Positions 34,587 through 47,076 are shown, counted from the first letter of the stretch. The stretch is 64,000 nt of DNA from Rehmannia glutinosa (GCA_016081115.2 CM071932.1:58249639-58313638); one strand, 5' to 3'. A program made the numbers and translations. Notes: generated by a model from the sequence alone, not told the origin.

Positions 34587-36055
34587 TGTTTGATACATGT
34601 TTTTATCTTAATTTTGATGATTTTATTTTATCACCAAAACAATGTTTTTAAAGGTTGTCCAAATACTCCTAAATGATTTAAAATGGTTTTAATATTTTCC
34701 TGAGTATTTTCTCAAGTTTATTAAAAATGGACAACACTTTTATCAATGAGTTTTTACTCCTATAACAGTTCCTAAATGTTGTCCTAATACTCCCGATCGG
34801 TTTAAAATGTTTTTACTAAATTTTCGAGTATTTCTTGAGTTTTATTTTCGACAAAAATTGGACAATATTTACTCTCGTGGTTCGACCTTGCCGCCTCTAT
34901 AGGGCAACCCGTGACTGAAGATGTTTTTAGAAATGAAAATGAGACGGAAGCAAAAACAAGCGTGTCGACCGTGCATTCGGCGTCGGCGCGATCGGCCGAC
35001 CGGCCGCCAGTGGTGCGACTGCACTGCAAGTGTGTTTGAAATGAACACTTGATCTTTGCAAAATCCATGAGGGGACCGGTTGGGGTGATGGTCGACCGGC
35101 CGAGGTAGACGCCGACCGGCCGCCTGCGGTTATTTTGCTGTGTTTTTTCCAACGTCTATTTCGTGCGACCGGTCGCCTATCTTTTGACAAAGAAATTTCG
35201 ACCGTTTGACAAAGGACATTTTTCCTTAAAATGTGGGATTGATTTCTAACACTATATTCTTGATTTTAATTGTATTTTTCTCAGAGATTTTCAATCCCCA
35301 AGAGGAGCCTATGCTTGATCAATCATCTCCTATAAATAGAGGAAGTTTTGGAGCAACCAATACAACAATTGAGATACAACACAACAAGATACACTTCAAG
35401 CAAACACTTGGTCTTTCATTGTTATTATTCTTGTTGTAAAATTGCCTAGCTTATCACTTTCACATCTTTGAGGTCTAGGCTATTCTTGATTACACTTTGC
35501 ACTCAAATTGTAATATTCATTATCGAGTTGTAATCTTGATTTTGGTTATCATTCAACACAAGATATCCTTGTGAGTGTTCTTGTGGTAAGAACACACTTG
35601 GATGATCTAGGTGATAGGTGCAAGAAGATTGTGGTGATCTTCTTATTGAGGTGTTGAAGAATTTGGTATTCTTCAAGGTTGAAGATTGTGGTAATCTTCA
35701 CAAGGTGCGTTGAAGGAAGATTGTGGTATCTTCAAAGGGAGATTGTGGTAATCTCCAAAGGTGGTGTTGAAGAAGAGTGTGGTGCTCTTCAAGGTGTTGT
35801 AAGTTGAATTTGTATTAATTTTGGTAATTAATAAAATTCTTTTTCTTTTCGAAATCCATCCCTGGATATACTTTGGGGTGGTAGAGGATTAGGCCCTAGG
35901 GTGGGTTGAACCTCTTTAAATCGACGCGTGTGTTGTTTACATTCCGCACCTTTATTATTTTGTTTGAGCATTCGATTGTTAAAAGAGGGGCGAAATCGAA
36001 AAGATGGAGATAATCTATTCACCCCCTCTAGATTATCGTAGCCGCTTGACTTACA
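34587..36055 (+). repeat. 3' LTR of Sirevirus-type element 1
   Basis: 1469 bp, collinear with 28187-29653. Differences are mostly one- to three-base indels and cluster in the CGACCGG palindrome block (about 34880-35180). The hairpin array is at 35557-35790. Confidence 0.92.
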
Positions 36056-36615
36056 GATACTACCGTGGTGCTAAGGTGACGATGGAGGATCTACTAATGC
36101 ATTTTGCAGCAGCCGACGTATTACGCAAATGCTAAATTGGATTTATCCGTATATTCCGTGATGATCCATCCGATGAGTTGAAGGTGGCGAAGTTGTTGGT
36201 TGCATACTATTTCCTATTCTCGTGGGATCCGAGGTCTACGATCATTGAGGATTCGTGGTGAACTTTGGTTGATGACGTTGATCAAAGGTGGGAGTCTTTC
36301 TGTGGGAGAAGTACTTGTTCCGATTTTATGCCACTAGCTTTCACGATTACCCACCGAGCCTAAGAGTGATTTCCGTATTTACGGATTTGTTTGGACTTTC
36401 TTGGTAAGTGATATTAATGTTATTTACATCTTATAATTTACATTTAGTACAAACATACAATTTAACTATTTTTTTTGTTCTTCTTAGATATGGGCGTACG
36501 AGACCTAATCTGGGGGATTCATGTGGGGTTCCAGCCTCAGACATTGCTATTCCACGTTGCACACGGTGGAAGTTTTCGAAGTCCTCCGTGATTATGCATG
36601 GCTTTCTTGACCGTC
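36056..36615 (+). pseudogene. DUF1985 domain protein of the Mutator-like element, second part
   Basis: Resumes exactly where the LTR element ends: YYRGAKVTMEDLLMHFAAAD, then DDPSDELKVAKLLVAYYFLF and WDPRS. Two stops (at LRKC* and EDSW*) interrupt it. After an intron-like gap, 36488-36615 reads IWAYE and, one frame over, LGDSCGVPASDIAIPRCTRW, the usual end of the DUF1985 region in these proteins. Confidence 0.75.
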
Positions 36616-38053
36616 AGGTACACAATGTAATTTGTGCTTTTTCAAATTTTAACTTATGATAATAATTAATTAATTAATGATTTTGTTCTTGCAATTGTGT
36701 AGATTGATTCGCACCGGACCTCTACTGCGAGGGACAATGAGCTTCCTTATCTATTGCATGTCAATCTCGACCTCTGATCCGGTGTCGTTTATGTTCATCG
36801 GGATAACCCAATCGGGAAGAAGAAGTCCACGAGGCTTATTACTCTTCCAGTTCAAAGCATCATCGCACCACATCTTGATCCATGTCACGGGGAGCGACAG
36901 AGGACCGCGTCCCTACTACCACAGATGAGTTGACTTCATTGATGGATGACGATGATCCCTTTGATGTGGATCTACATATTGAGAGGGGTGATTATGATCG
37001 TCCGGCCCGGGCGTTGTTCCGATGGTCATCCACCCACCTCCACACCTCTCTAGCCGCCGATCGAGCGCTATTAGAAGAATTGGTTCGGCAGCAGGGGAGG
37101 CCATCGTGCCGACTTTGGTTGAGAGTGTCATGGAGGCATTGATCCTGCGTTTAGTGCGGCGGGAGGTCGAGGCGTTAGTTCGGTTGATTTGTCCGGACCG
37201 GGGTGCAGAGAGGTTCTGCGCAGGTGCGGCAGGAGGTTCCACCTTCGTGCGGCGCAGATCGTGCGGTTTGGTCCAGAAGCACATATATGCTATGGTACCG
37301 CCTATCGTGCGGAAGGAGGTCAGAGTACTTGTATTGCCGCCATTCAACAGACGTACGGCCGCTCAAAGCGCATTTATTTATTTTTCCCATTAAACATTTA
37401 GAATAGAATATTATTTCTTTTGAATTGTGTTATTTAATGAAGTTTCCTTCATTGTACAGTTTCTAGTCCCCCACGGTGGTAGGCCAGATTACTCCCCACA
37501 GTGGTGGGCACCGATTACTCCTCCGATGGTGGGCCAACAGACTACTCCTCCCCACCGCGGTGCGGCAAGACAGGGGTCATGCGCTGGATCTCTCCCTACG
37601 GATGTACGGACAGGGGACATCGATCGGCGTGATGTATCGGCACGGGGTTCACCGCCCACATCCGGAGGGGATGATATATCTCTTCATGTTGTGAGAGCAC
37701 GAGTCTTTGTCTAGGTACCTTCGTAGCCCTTTCACAAAGACACGAGCGTCGTAAGGAGGATGCCACTCATGCTGAGTACACGCGGTTCTTAGATAGTGAT
37801 GAGACGTAAGTTAAATCAATATATGAATTCAAATACACTATCGTTGTTTTGTGATTTTAACATGAGTTTTCTGTCTCGATCAAATGTTGATACGCGCTTT
37901 GCACATTTGCGTAGTTTCTTTAAGGATATCGAGTCGCCCACCACTGATTTGGATTCTGTGGTAACACAATGTTAATATTTTTTTTCTTTCATTTCCAGGG
38001 TGTTATTTGTTCATGTTCATTGACAATTGACCTTATTGTTTGCTTGTTACAGC
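36616..38053 (+). pseudogene. linker region of the Mutator-like element protein, degenerate
   Basis: Open pieces in all three plus frames (36677-36928, 37022-37393, 37427-37714) are G/C-richer than the flanks and contain a short repeated GG-WPI-PP stretch at 37460-37560. No domain was recognised. They probably formed the variable linker between DUF1985 and the protease. Confidence 0.45.
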
Positions 38054-38623
38054 AAATTGATGCGTACTTAGTTGTACTACATTGCAAGCCTGAGTTGGCT
38101 GGTGTAGTGGTCCATCACGACGTACGAGGGCGTATAGGATTGCTTGACACACAGTTCGCTGTAAATTTCATATATTTATTAGATATATAGTCCATAATGT
38201 GTCATTTATTTTGTTTCGTTACATTCATGTTTTGACTAACATGTTTTCATTATGCAGCTTGATGTAGGCAAATTATGGACCGGTCTACATGGAAAGAACC
38301 CGCCGGAGGCAAAGTTTGACGGGACCCAGCCAGAGGTCATACCAGCTGACCTTCTGGCGCCATTGGTAGAGTACGTCCATGGTGAACGACCTCTTTGGGG
38401 TGGGGTACGTCCATGGAGTTCGTTGGACCACGTAAGAACTATCTCTTTTCGGTATAAATTAATTAACTAATTATTGTTTTGTTCATACTCCCTAATTTCT
38501 AAGGTATTTTTTGCAGGTTGTTTTTATCTACAACCTCAACAATCATTGGTTTGTGGTTAGGATAGCGCTGAAGGAAAACATGATTTGGATTTATGACTCC
38601 AACAACCACAAGCTGCAGCTGTA
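38054..38623 (+). pseudogene. Ulp1-type (C48) cysteine protease remnant of the Mutator-like element
   Basis: Three exon-like pieces with intron-like gaps: 38054-38190 (QIDAYLVVLHCKPEL and GRIGLLDTQFA), 38255-38432 (KLWTGLHGKNPPEA), and 38517-38623 (FIYNLNNHWFVVRIALKENM and IWIYDSNNHKL). NNHW and the following YDS match the catalytic His-Trp and Asp surroundings of C48 (SUMO protease-like) peptidases. The reading stops before a Q...C block, so the catalytic Cys is missing. Confidence 0.7.
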
Positions 38624-39771
38624 GGCCAAACAAAATGTCCTTCGGGCGAGTATTGCCATGTGACATATCCAACACATATTCTTCCTCACTTCTTGTGCAA
38701 TTGGATAATTATGCACACCACATTCAATATCTAGTGACCATTATCCTTCAATTGTTACCTCCGACCCCTCAAACGAAATGGGTAACCACATTTCTTTGTT
38801 CCAGTTTCTCTCTTAGAGACTTTGTTTTCAACTTTCTTAGCATCATTTTGTTTGACATCTCTAGTCTTTTTTGAATCACGGTAATGCCCACTACGTTCAC
38901 AAGACAAAATACCCGAGGTCTTTTATTTCCTTGACCACTGTCCGACCTACTTATTACAATAACCATGACGTGCTCATGTCATCTCTCACGTACCCAATCA
39001 AATAATTTATCACGAGAAACAAATAACCCGTACGTCGTGATTACGTGTTTGTAATCTGTAACAACACCAAGCTCTTCAACATTCTCATCATTCTTGGGAG
39101 GACAAACAACACTATATTCCGTAGGCAGCGAGTTTGTTCCCTATTAAAATAAAATCAACAAGCCCAAAAAAACACATTCTGTCAAAATGGCACGATGGAA
39201 GTGATGATCGTTCCACCCTCCATCGTGTCAAATGGCACGATGGCACGATCATTGAAAATCCATCGTGCCATATGTGGCACGATAGATAGAATATGTGATC
39301 GTGCCATCGTGCCATGTGGTACGATCGAAGTGATGATCGTTCCATGTTGGTGATCGTGCCAAGTGCCGCACAACAATGGTGCAACAGCAATTTCGAACGG
39401 TAAAAATAGATAAATTACATAATTTTGAGCTGAAAACCAAGAAGATACTTACATTATTTGGAGGAATCAATTCTTTGTTGTCCATATAAGTTGTTATGTT
39501 GGTGTCGAAAAATCTAGGGTTTATAAGAACAAGGTTTCAACTTTTCTCAAGAAAGAAGAAGAAGAAGAAAAATGCAGCTGAAGGATGTGAGTGAGTGTGT
39601 TTTAGTAGATTTAAGTGTAATGAATGATGTGGGTGTATTTAGAGATTGGGAGGGGGTGTATTTAGAACTTGACTTTTAAGTAAGGGTATTATAGTCTTTT
39701 AACTTAATGGCATTTTTAAAATTTTATCAAGTGAGTGTACTCATCAAAAAATGGGGTGCTAATAGCGCCAC
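38624..39771. repeat. right end of the Mutator-like element with subterminal motif array
   Basis: Non-coding. 39183-39362 has about eight to ten copies of GGCACGATGG, GGCACGATCA, CCATCGTGCC and GATCGTGCC in both orientations, mirroring 27505-27732. The terminal 180 bp carries the GGTGTATTT-rich TIR. Confidence 0.75.
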
Positions 39772-39955
39772 TGCTCATTAATCTCTGTAAAGGATTCTAA
39801 CCCATTTTGTCTATGGAAAAAATTATTGCATCAACATTGAAATTTTAAATGAAAAGAAAAAAATGTACTTGTTGTGTCTTGTTTAATGTTCATTGTTGCT
39901 GCTTTCTCTAGGACGATTCTTGCTCTGTTAATGATGTCGAACTTATTTTAGTCCC

Positions 39956-40287
39956 CTAAAAGTGTAAAAGAATCAATATTTTAAAGAAAATAGTATATAA
40001 TTTTTAATCTTGCATTAAGTAAAACTTTTACAATAAAAAATAATACTTTTCGAGTAAAAAATATATTTTTCAAGTAAATATTAATACTTCTAAAGGGATT
40101 ACTAAGTAATAATTTTTAAGTAAAAAATATTACTTTTCAAGTAAAAAGTAATAGTTTTAAGAAAAATATTATATAATTTTAAAATACTTAGTAAGTAATA
40201 CTTTTACAAGAAAAATAATATTTTTTGAGTAAAAAATGATACTTTTCAAGTAAACACTAATACTTCTAAAGGGATTAACAAGTAATA
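39956..40287. repeat. AT-rich degenerate tandem repeat, first block
   Basis: Units of about 160-190 bp built from phrases such as TTTTCAAGTAAA, AATACTTCTAAAGGGATTA and AAGTAATAATTTTTAAGT. The array continues at 40561-40787 and 48737-49260 and is split by a hAT-like element and by a MITE. Confidence 0.7.
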
Positions 40288-40295
40288 ATTTTTAA

Positions 40296-40560
40296 TAGAG
40301 CTATCAATGACCAGGGCGGGCCGCCTTGCTATTCTTCGGGCCAAGTGGGGTAATTGGGGCGGGGCGGGGCAGGCCAGAATTTCTTCGGACTGCTATTTTG
40401 GGGAGCCCAGCCCAACCCATGTATTAAAAATACACTTGATTTGTTTCGGGCCGACCTAGTGTTTTGGGCCCTATATGGCTCGACTCTTTTCGGGCTTGTC
40501 AAATTGTAGCCTAGTCCACCCCTTTTATCAATGATCGAGCCGGCTTTTTTGAGAGCTATA
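40296..40560. mobile_element. 265-bp hAT-like non-autonomous element with 8-bp duplication
   Basis: Ends TAGAGCTATCAA and TATAGCTCTCAA (10 of 12, inverted). Perfect 8-bp flanks ATTTTTAA lie at 40288-40295 and 40561-40568. The inside is GC-rich, with many GGGCCG / CGGGGC motifs in both orientations. It is inserted in the tandem repeat. Confidence 0.8.
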
Positions 40561-40787
40561 ATTTTTAAGTAAAAGTATTACTTTTCAAATCAAAAGTAAT
40601 AGTTTTAAGGAAATATTAAATAGTTTTAAAAACTTAAGTAAGTAACACTTTTACAAGCAAAAATAAAACTTTTTGAGTACAAAATGATACTTTTCAAGTA
40701 AACACTTATATTTCTAAAGGGATTAACAAGTAATAATTTTTAAGTAAAAAGTAATAGTTTTAAGGAAGTATTATATAATTTTAAAAG
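40561..40787. repeat. AT-rich degenerate tandem repeat, second block
   Basis: Continues the 39956-40287 array after the hAT-like insertion, with the same phrases in the same order. Confidence 0.7.
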
Positions 40788-40828
40788 ACTTAGTACGTGT
40801 TTGGGAGCACTTATGGAAAAGTTCGTTT

Positions 40829-42267
40829 AGATTATCTCCATCTTTTCGATTTCGCCCTCTTTTTATAACCGAATGCTCAAACACAATAATAAAGGTGCGG
40901 AATGTAAACAACACACGTCGATTTAAAGAGGTTCAACCCACCTAGGGCCTAATCCTCTACCACCCCAAAGATATCCGGATGGATTTCAAAGAAAAAGAAT
41001 TTTATTAATTACCAAAATTAATACAAATTCAACTTACAACACCTTGAAGAGCACCACACTCTTCTTCAACACCACCTTTGAGATTACCACAATCTCTTCT
41101 TGAAGATTACCACAATCTCCAATAAGACCTTGTGAAGATTACCACAATCTTCAACCTTGAAGAATACCAAATTCTTCAACACCTCAATAAGAAGATCACC
41201 ACAATCTTCTTGCACCTATCACCTAGATCATCCAAGTGTGTTCTTACCACAAGAGCACTCACAAGGATATCTTGTGTTTGAATGATAACCAAAAATCAAG
41301 ATTACAACTCAATAATGAATAATACAATTTGAGTGCAAAGTGTAATCAAGAATAGCCTAGACCTCAAAGATGTGAAAATGATAAGCTAGGCAAATTTACA
41401 ACAAGAATAATGACAATGAAAGACCAAGTATTTGCTTGAAGTGTATCTTGTTGTGTTGTATCTCAATTGTTGTGATGGTTGCTCCAAAACTTCCTCTATT
41501 TATAGGAGATGATTGATCAAGCATAGGCTCCTCTTGGGGATAGAAAATCTACAGAAAAATACAATTAAAATCAAGAATATAGCTGTTAGAAATCAATCCC
41601 ACAATTTAAGGAAATGTGTCTTTGTCAAAACGGTCATATTTTTTTTGTCATTAATACACGTGATCGGGTCGCACGAAATAAGAGAAATAAGAACACTTTC
41701 AAAATTTCAACAGGGCGACCCAGGTCGACATAGGCTTCGACCGGTCGACCCACTGCCTCAACCGGTCCCCTAACTTAAAACGAAGAGGTTTTGTTCTTTC
41801 AACATGAAACATGCAGTGCACGGCCGACCACTGGGCGACCGGCCGACTTGACCGGCCGACGCCCCGTGACCGTCGACCGCCTATTTTTTACTTCCGTCTC
41901 ATTTTTCTGTTTCTAAAACATCTTCAGTGCGGGTTGCCCTATAGATGACCTGGTCGACCACGAGACAAATGTTGTCCAATTTTTGTCGAAAATAAAACTC
42001 AAGAAATACTCCGAAAATTTAGTAAAAACATTTTAAACCGATCGAGAGTATTTAGACAACATTTAGAACCTTGTTTTAGAGAAAAATCCATTAACATAAA
42101 ATCATTAAAATTGTTGTCCATTGTTATCAAGAATAAACTTGAGGAAAAACTCCGGAAAATATTAAAACCATTTTAAATCATTTAGGAATATTTAGATAAC
42201 CTTTAAAAACATTGTTTTGGTGATAAAATAAAATCATCAAAATTAAGATAAAAACATGTATCAAACA
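40829..42267 (-). repeat. 3' LTR of Sirevirus-type element 2, outer end truncated
   Basis: Collinear with the other LTRs of the family except that the last roughly 40 bp (the ACTTACA end) is absent. Hairpin array at 41046-41276, TATA box at 41497-41504, CGACCGG palindrome cluster at about 41650-41960. Confidence 0.85.
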
Positions 42268-42281
42268 ATCTCCCCTTTTTG
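42268..42281 (-). promoter_or_regulatory. polypurine tract of Sirevirus-type element 2
   Basis: Minus strand AAAAGGGGAGAT next to the LTR, slightly shorter than in element 1. Confidence 0.82.
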
Positions 42282-43670
42282 ATGATTACAAACCAAAACA
42301 ATTTTAACACAAACTAAGAGAGCAATAATTTTCCTAAAAAACATTTGACCGTTTGGAAGCAACCAAAATTTCCAAAAATATTAAAGCAACCAATTAAGGA
42401 GTAAATATTTTCAATAATAAGCACAAGCTCCCCTATCAACAAGCATATCAAGAATAATGTAAAAGCAATTTTCCATAAGCTAAAAGCTTTAGCTTTTTAC
42501 ATTTGTTCAAGAGCTTATAAGCTCCCCTGTCACAAAACATCATTAAACAATTATATAAGTCCATCAAGCAATTATATAAGTCCATCAAGCAACAATTGGA
42601 CTAAAAATAAATCACAACTTATGGCTTTATCAAGCCATAGCTTATAGCTTCTTTTCGTTTGAGCTTATCTTAGCTTCTTTGAGCTAAAGAGCTAAAGAGC
42701 TCATAACCTGTTTCTCCCCTTTGGATTCATCAAAAAGAATGTTAGCACGATAAATACATCATATATTCATATCAAAGTGCGCAACTAAACCGATGTACCG
42801 AGCTATTTGAACATTGAAGCTTACAAACCAAATAGGAGGGAAAAGTCGAATCATACGACTTGAAGAAGCTTATGAAAACTCATTTGATAAGCAAAACAAG
42901 ATCTCTATAAATATATAAGACTTTTGAAATCGAGAGAATCATGTAGGTGATGAATTTTTCATTGAAATATTTTATCGAACACTTGGCGAAGCCAAAAATT
43001 GAAAAAGATATATATAGCCCTTGTAAATGAAATCAAGCCAAGTTTTTCATCACCAAATTCAATTTAACAAATATCATTCATCAACAATCAATAAGCTCAT
43101 CACAAATATATATAATTTGCAACAAGAAATAGACATTTAAACCAAGTTCTCAAGGGTTCAACCCAATTGAGCTAAAGAGAGTGAAATTCTTACCATTCAA
43201 TCGGTAAAGACGAGCAATGATGATGATAATCGAGCTATATAATCCCCACAATATGAATTTTATGAAACAAAAACACATTTGAAGTGAAATGTGTGTGAAA
43301 TTTGCAAAGGGGACGAAATATAGAAAAAACTTGTGAAAATAAGAATGCTTTGAGACAGAACACATTTTATCCTGAAAATGGCGCTTAGGGAGACCGGTTC
43401 TTTGAGGACGACCGGCCGACGTTGAGGGCGACACGCTTGCCCTCAACCCCATCAGCCCACCTGCTTGCCAGGTTTTTCAAAATCCGAATTTTGATCCAAA
43501 AATCCGATTTTTGCCCCTAAGTTTTAAAAACGTGCAAAATGCAAACGTAGACCTCATTCAATATACATTATGTCATAATCAAGCTCGAAATGAGGTAAAA
43601 TACTCGCGGTTAACGAAAAAAATCCGCGAGTTATCCTTGAGACGGAATTAAACACATATCAATTTTTCGT
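42282..43670. other. 3' non-coding region of Sirevirus-type element 2
   Basis: Inverted counterpart of 33700-34572. It contains the AAGCTTATAAGCTCC / AAAGCTTTAGC palindromic blocks (42470-42720) and a short CGACCGGCCGAC patch (43385-43445). No ORF of note. Confidence 0.55.
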
Positions 43671-44640
43671 TTAGAAACGCAATCCCTTAGAAAAATTTCT
43701 AATCTCAATATGTTTAGTTCGATTATGACGAACCATATTTTCATAAATTGTAAACACCGAACTTGTTATCCCTAAAAATAAGAGCGTTTTAATACTTTGG
43801 ATATACAAGTCATAAGAAGAAGTGCCTTTCAAATATTTGAAAATTTCTTTTAACGGCACTTTAATGAGATTCGTTGATATTTTTTTAAGTCGAGCATATA
43901 GACATAAGGCATATGGAATGTCGAGTCTATAGGAATAATACAAGAAAACATACCTCGAGTTTATTTGTCAACCGACATGCCTTTCTCAACCTTTGTCAAT
44001 CTTTTCATTGGTAGTCATAGAGGTTGAGATGATTCTTCCTTCACAATGCCTAACTCCTTCAAGAGTTCTTTTGAAATATAACCATCTACTTGGCATTGAA
44101 TAATTTGAAGTCAAGCAAGAAATTGAGCTCCCCATCATGCTCATTTCAAGTACACCTTGCATCAACTTGGAGAAATATCTTGCACAAATATTCATTAGTA
44201 GTACCAAAAATATTCTCATAAATATGCACAAGTAAACAATCTTGCCCTTTTTCAAAAACAAAGAGAGTAGTATCAACTTTACCTCTTGTAAAATCATTTA
44301 ACAAAAATAGCTAAGTCTATCATACCATGCATGGGGTACTTGTTTGAAACCATACAAGGCCTTTTATAAAGATCATTTGGCCTAGAAAAATTTTAAACCC
44401 CGGAGGTTGTTTTACATAGACTTCTTCTAGAATAAAACCTTTGAGAAAATTGGATTAAACATCCATTTTGTAAAGTTTGAAATTTTCTTAAAACAAGAAT
44501 GGGCAAGTAAAATGCAAATAGCTACTAAATGTGCTATGAGTGCAAATGTTACATCAAAATCAATTACCTTCTTTTTAGAAAATACCTTCGAGCTACTAAC
44601 CTTGCCTTAGTTCGACCAATGTTGCCTTGGTCATCGAGTT
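43671..44640 (-). pseudogene. copia RT/RNase H remnants in Sirevirus-type element 2
   Basis: 43671-43943 reads LDIPYALCLYARL, KEIFKYLKGTSSYDLY and VRHNRTKHIEIRNF, the end of RT and part of RNase H (the HNRTKHIEIR block is highly conserved in copia). 43986-44297 reads LEMSMMG followed by shifted pieces of the ELNFFLGLQ block. Near 44330-44640 isolated pieces of the RT core are in other frames. The YVDD site and everything upstream to integrase are missing. Confidence 0.65.
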
Positions 44641-45769
44641 TGTTCCTAATACCCTTTTTGTATACTTCATTACTATCATCATAGGGCATCCAATTTGTCT
44701 AAGGTGTTCACAATAGAACATATACATCCAAATATTTTGAGGTAACCAATATTTGGAGTACTTCATTTCTCATCTACACAACTTAACAAACTCATTAACG
44801 GCATCGCTTATATAATAAAAATAGCCCAAGTGTAGAAACATGTCTCAATCATCATTAACAAAGTATCTTGCAAAAGAGCATAGTAGAAATAGACACTACA
44901 TATATAGACCATGAAGCAAGGAACACTTACTATGCATTTAGAATATCATCAAGAGTCTAATAAATCATGCAAGTTCAAATAAGCTTAAGAAAGCTATAAA
45001 AGGTCTCTTTGAAATTTGAAAATCCGATAGCATATAATTGAGACCTCATTTAAAAAGTATTTGAACAAAAGTTGACAAAGCAAATATGTGCAATCGAATA
45101 TCGAATAGTGCCTTTCAAAAATCTAAAAATCCTCTTAATGGCACTTGTATGAGATACTATAAAAAACAAGCACATAGGCATATGGCAATACATATATCGA
45201 GTCTATAAGAGTAAGAATAACACAAGTAAACGTACCTCGATAATTTATGCCTTTCTTGACAAATAATGACGTAATTGGCCATTTGAAAATATGTAAATCC
45301 TACACAATACTTAAAACAAATCTAGCACAAATTATAATGATAAAAGTGTAGGCTAAGAGATATCGCAAGTAAGCTCATGCCATAAAAATCCATAGGAGAT
45401 GATAACACACTCTAGTCTACAAAAAATGCACAAGAGTTTTAAAAACATCATATAAGGTCTTCTTTTTCAAAAATATTTTAAAAGCACAAATATATATTGA
45501 AGACCTTAATTAAAAAAAAATAAATACTTGAAAACTCATTTTGCAATATAGGCACAAATAAAAACATGCATACTAACTAGATAAAATGCATATTTTAAAT
45601 GGGGAGATACGGTTTACCAATTACGCTGTTTCCATGGGTTGTGCTTTTAGTTCCCATTGTTGATGATATCTTCCCCATGAGAAGTCACTGTTGATGATGG
45701 TTTCTTTGATCACTCCATTTCCAAGGTTTGTTACCTTCCCATTGTTGATGGTCTCTTCTTCCTCGACAA

Positions 45770-47057
45770 TCATCTTGTTGATGATGTCTTTGCCGCTTTC
45801 CAAGAATTATGTTCTTCCCATTTGTATCCTCTTCTTGGAAATTTGCTTTGTTGAGAATAGTTTCTCCTTCTTTGATCAAATGAAATGGTCATTTGATGTT
45901 TTCTTGGCGGTAATAATTTTCTTCGATTATTATTCACGGTACCTAATACAACATTATTTTGTGGTACCCTCAAGTGCTTGGGTCCTTTAGGATTAGTCTT
46001 GAGACTTTTAGGTCTCCAACAATAATTTGAGCTATTTCTAGCCCGACAAGTATTTACCGTATGACCATTTTTACCACAATAAAAGCATGTAATAATTCTA
46101 GGAGCATAATGACCAATGTGCTTAGAGACTTGATTCTTTTTCATGTGATTGACACCTTTAGGCTTATGATCAAGTTCTAGTTTCGATTTATCACAACAAT
46201 CAACAATATCGGTCATCTTATAGGTACTTACTCAAGTTGGATTTAGATAAATCATTTTTCAAGCAAATTATATCCTCAACAAGAGTACTATTATCTTTCT
46301 CAAGGTTTCTAACCTTGTCAAGTGTGGTGGTGTGAGCACATGATAGTGATTCATAGGAAGTAAATAAACTATCCTTATCATTTTTCAAAACATTGAATTC
46401 CTTTTTCAAATTTTTGTATTTAACAAGTAAGCTTTGGAATTCATTTTGAAGTTCATCAAAGTCATTTTGAAAATCACTATAATCATTTTGAATGACAATA
46501 TTATAGGAAGTAGAGGGTTTAAGACATACCTCATTTTCTTCTTCGATGCCCATAAAACAATATTCAACTTCTTCATAGTTGGAAGTTGTAGGAGGCTTGT
46601 TCCTTAGATTTGAGCTTGTATGACCTTGAGAAGTAGAAGCTTTTGTTTGACTCCTTTCATTTGCAAATACTCCATAGATGGCTTCTAATTTTTGCCATAC
46701 TTCATGTGCCGATTTTATTCCTACAATATGTTCATATTCTATATTAGTAAATGAACAATACAAAATATTTAAAGCCTTACCGTTTAAGGAGATGATTTTC
46801 TTTTCTTCATCATTGAGCTTTTGAAGCCTTTTGAGGTGTGTGGTGTATCTTTCATCGGAATGAATTCTCCGTTTATGACGGTGTTCCAAATGTCGAACCC
46901 GCAACCTTGTAAGTAGCATTCCATTCTTTCTTTCCAAAAATAAAATTTTTGGAATCAAATCTTCGTGGCTTGGTGGTGGAAGTGCTTGGGATAGATGAGC
47001 TTCGTTTGTAGCCGACGATCGTTTCTCTTCACTCGCGATGTGAAACGAGCTTGCCAA
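45770..47057 (-). pseudogene. Sirevirus-type gag of element 2
   Basis: 46218-47057 holds the N-terminal part (SSFHIASEEKR, KALNILYCSFTNIEYEH, SAHEVWQKLEAIYGVFANER, then EVEYCFMG and the coiled coil). A stop/shift follows, and 45770-46216 holds the basic end with the knuckle CFYCGKNGHTVNTC. It is collinear with gag of element 1, including the same internal join after YGVFANERSQTK. The first part (46960-47057) needs a shift. Confidence 0.8.
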
Positions 47058-47064
47058 AGAGTTT

Positions 47065-47076
47065 GGCTCGATACCA
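47065..47076 (-). promoter_or_regulatory. primer-binding site of Sirevirus-type element 2
   Basis: Minus-strand TGGTATCGAGCC, two bases inside the LTR end. Confidence 0.82.

Larger units (their letters stand above)
28187..36055 (+). mobile_element. Sirevirus-type copia element 1: gag and envelope-like ORF, pol absent
   Basis: LTRs of about 1.47 kb (28187-29653 and 34587-36055) with TG...CA ends, iMet-type primer site (29656-29667) and a clear polypurine tract (34573-34586). The interior holds gag with a zinc knuckle (29669-30838) and, far downstream, an envelope-like transposon ORF (31972-33350). Protease, integrase and RT are missing, so it needs help from a relative to move. The large LTR, gag type and extra 3' ORF fit the Sirevirus lineage. 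Target site: GATAC on the right and GATAT plus three extra bases on the left. Confidence 0.85.
26978..39771 (+). mobile_element. Mutator-like element with DUF1985 + Ulp1 coding remnants, hosting a nested LTR element
   Basis: Related inverted ends: GGGCGACCCTATTGG at 26978, and GTGGCGCTATTAGCA read inward from 39771. Both are followed by a similar GA(A/G)TACAC(C/T)CAC stretch. Nine-base flanks TACTCATTA (26969-26977) and TGCTCATTA (39772-39780) match at 8 of 9. Inside are a DUF1985 domain, a long linker and a C48 (Ulp1-type) protease-like end. Plant Mutator-like elements of the Ulp1-carrying kind have this pair. The DUF1985 exon is split by a Sirevirus-type element (28187-36055). Without it the element is about 4.9 kb. 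No MULE transposase (MuDRA type) was seen, so it may be a non-autonomous passenger. Confidence 0.8.

Noticed and set aside
36916..37393. Overlapping 143- and 123-codon open frames on opposite strands
   Set aside because: They lie in the GC-richer degenerate linker of the DUF1985/Ulp1 gene; openness follows from composition.
45621..45990. Overlapping open frames on both strands downstream of gag in element 2
   Set aside because: They fall in the CATCAACAATGGGAA-type short repeats after gag; repeat-derived.
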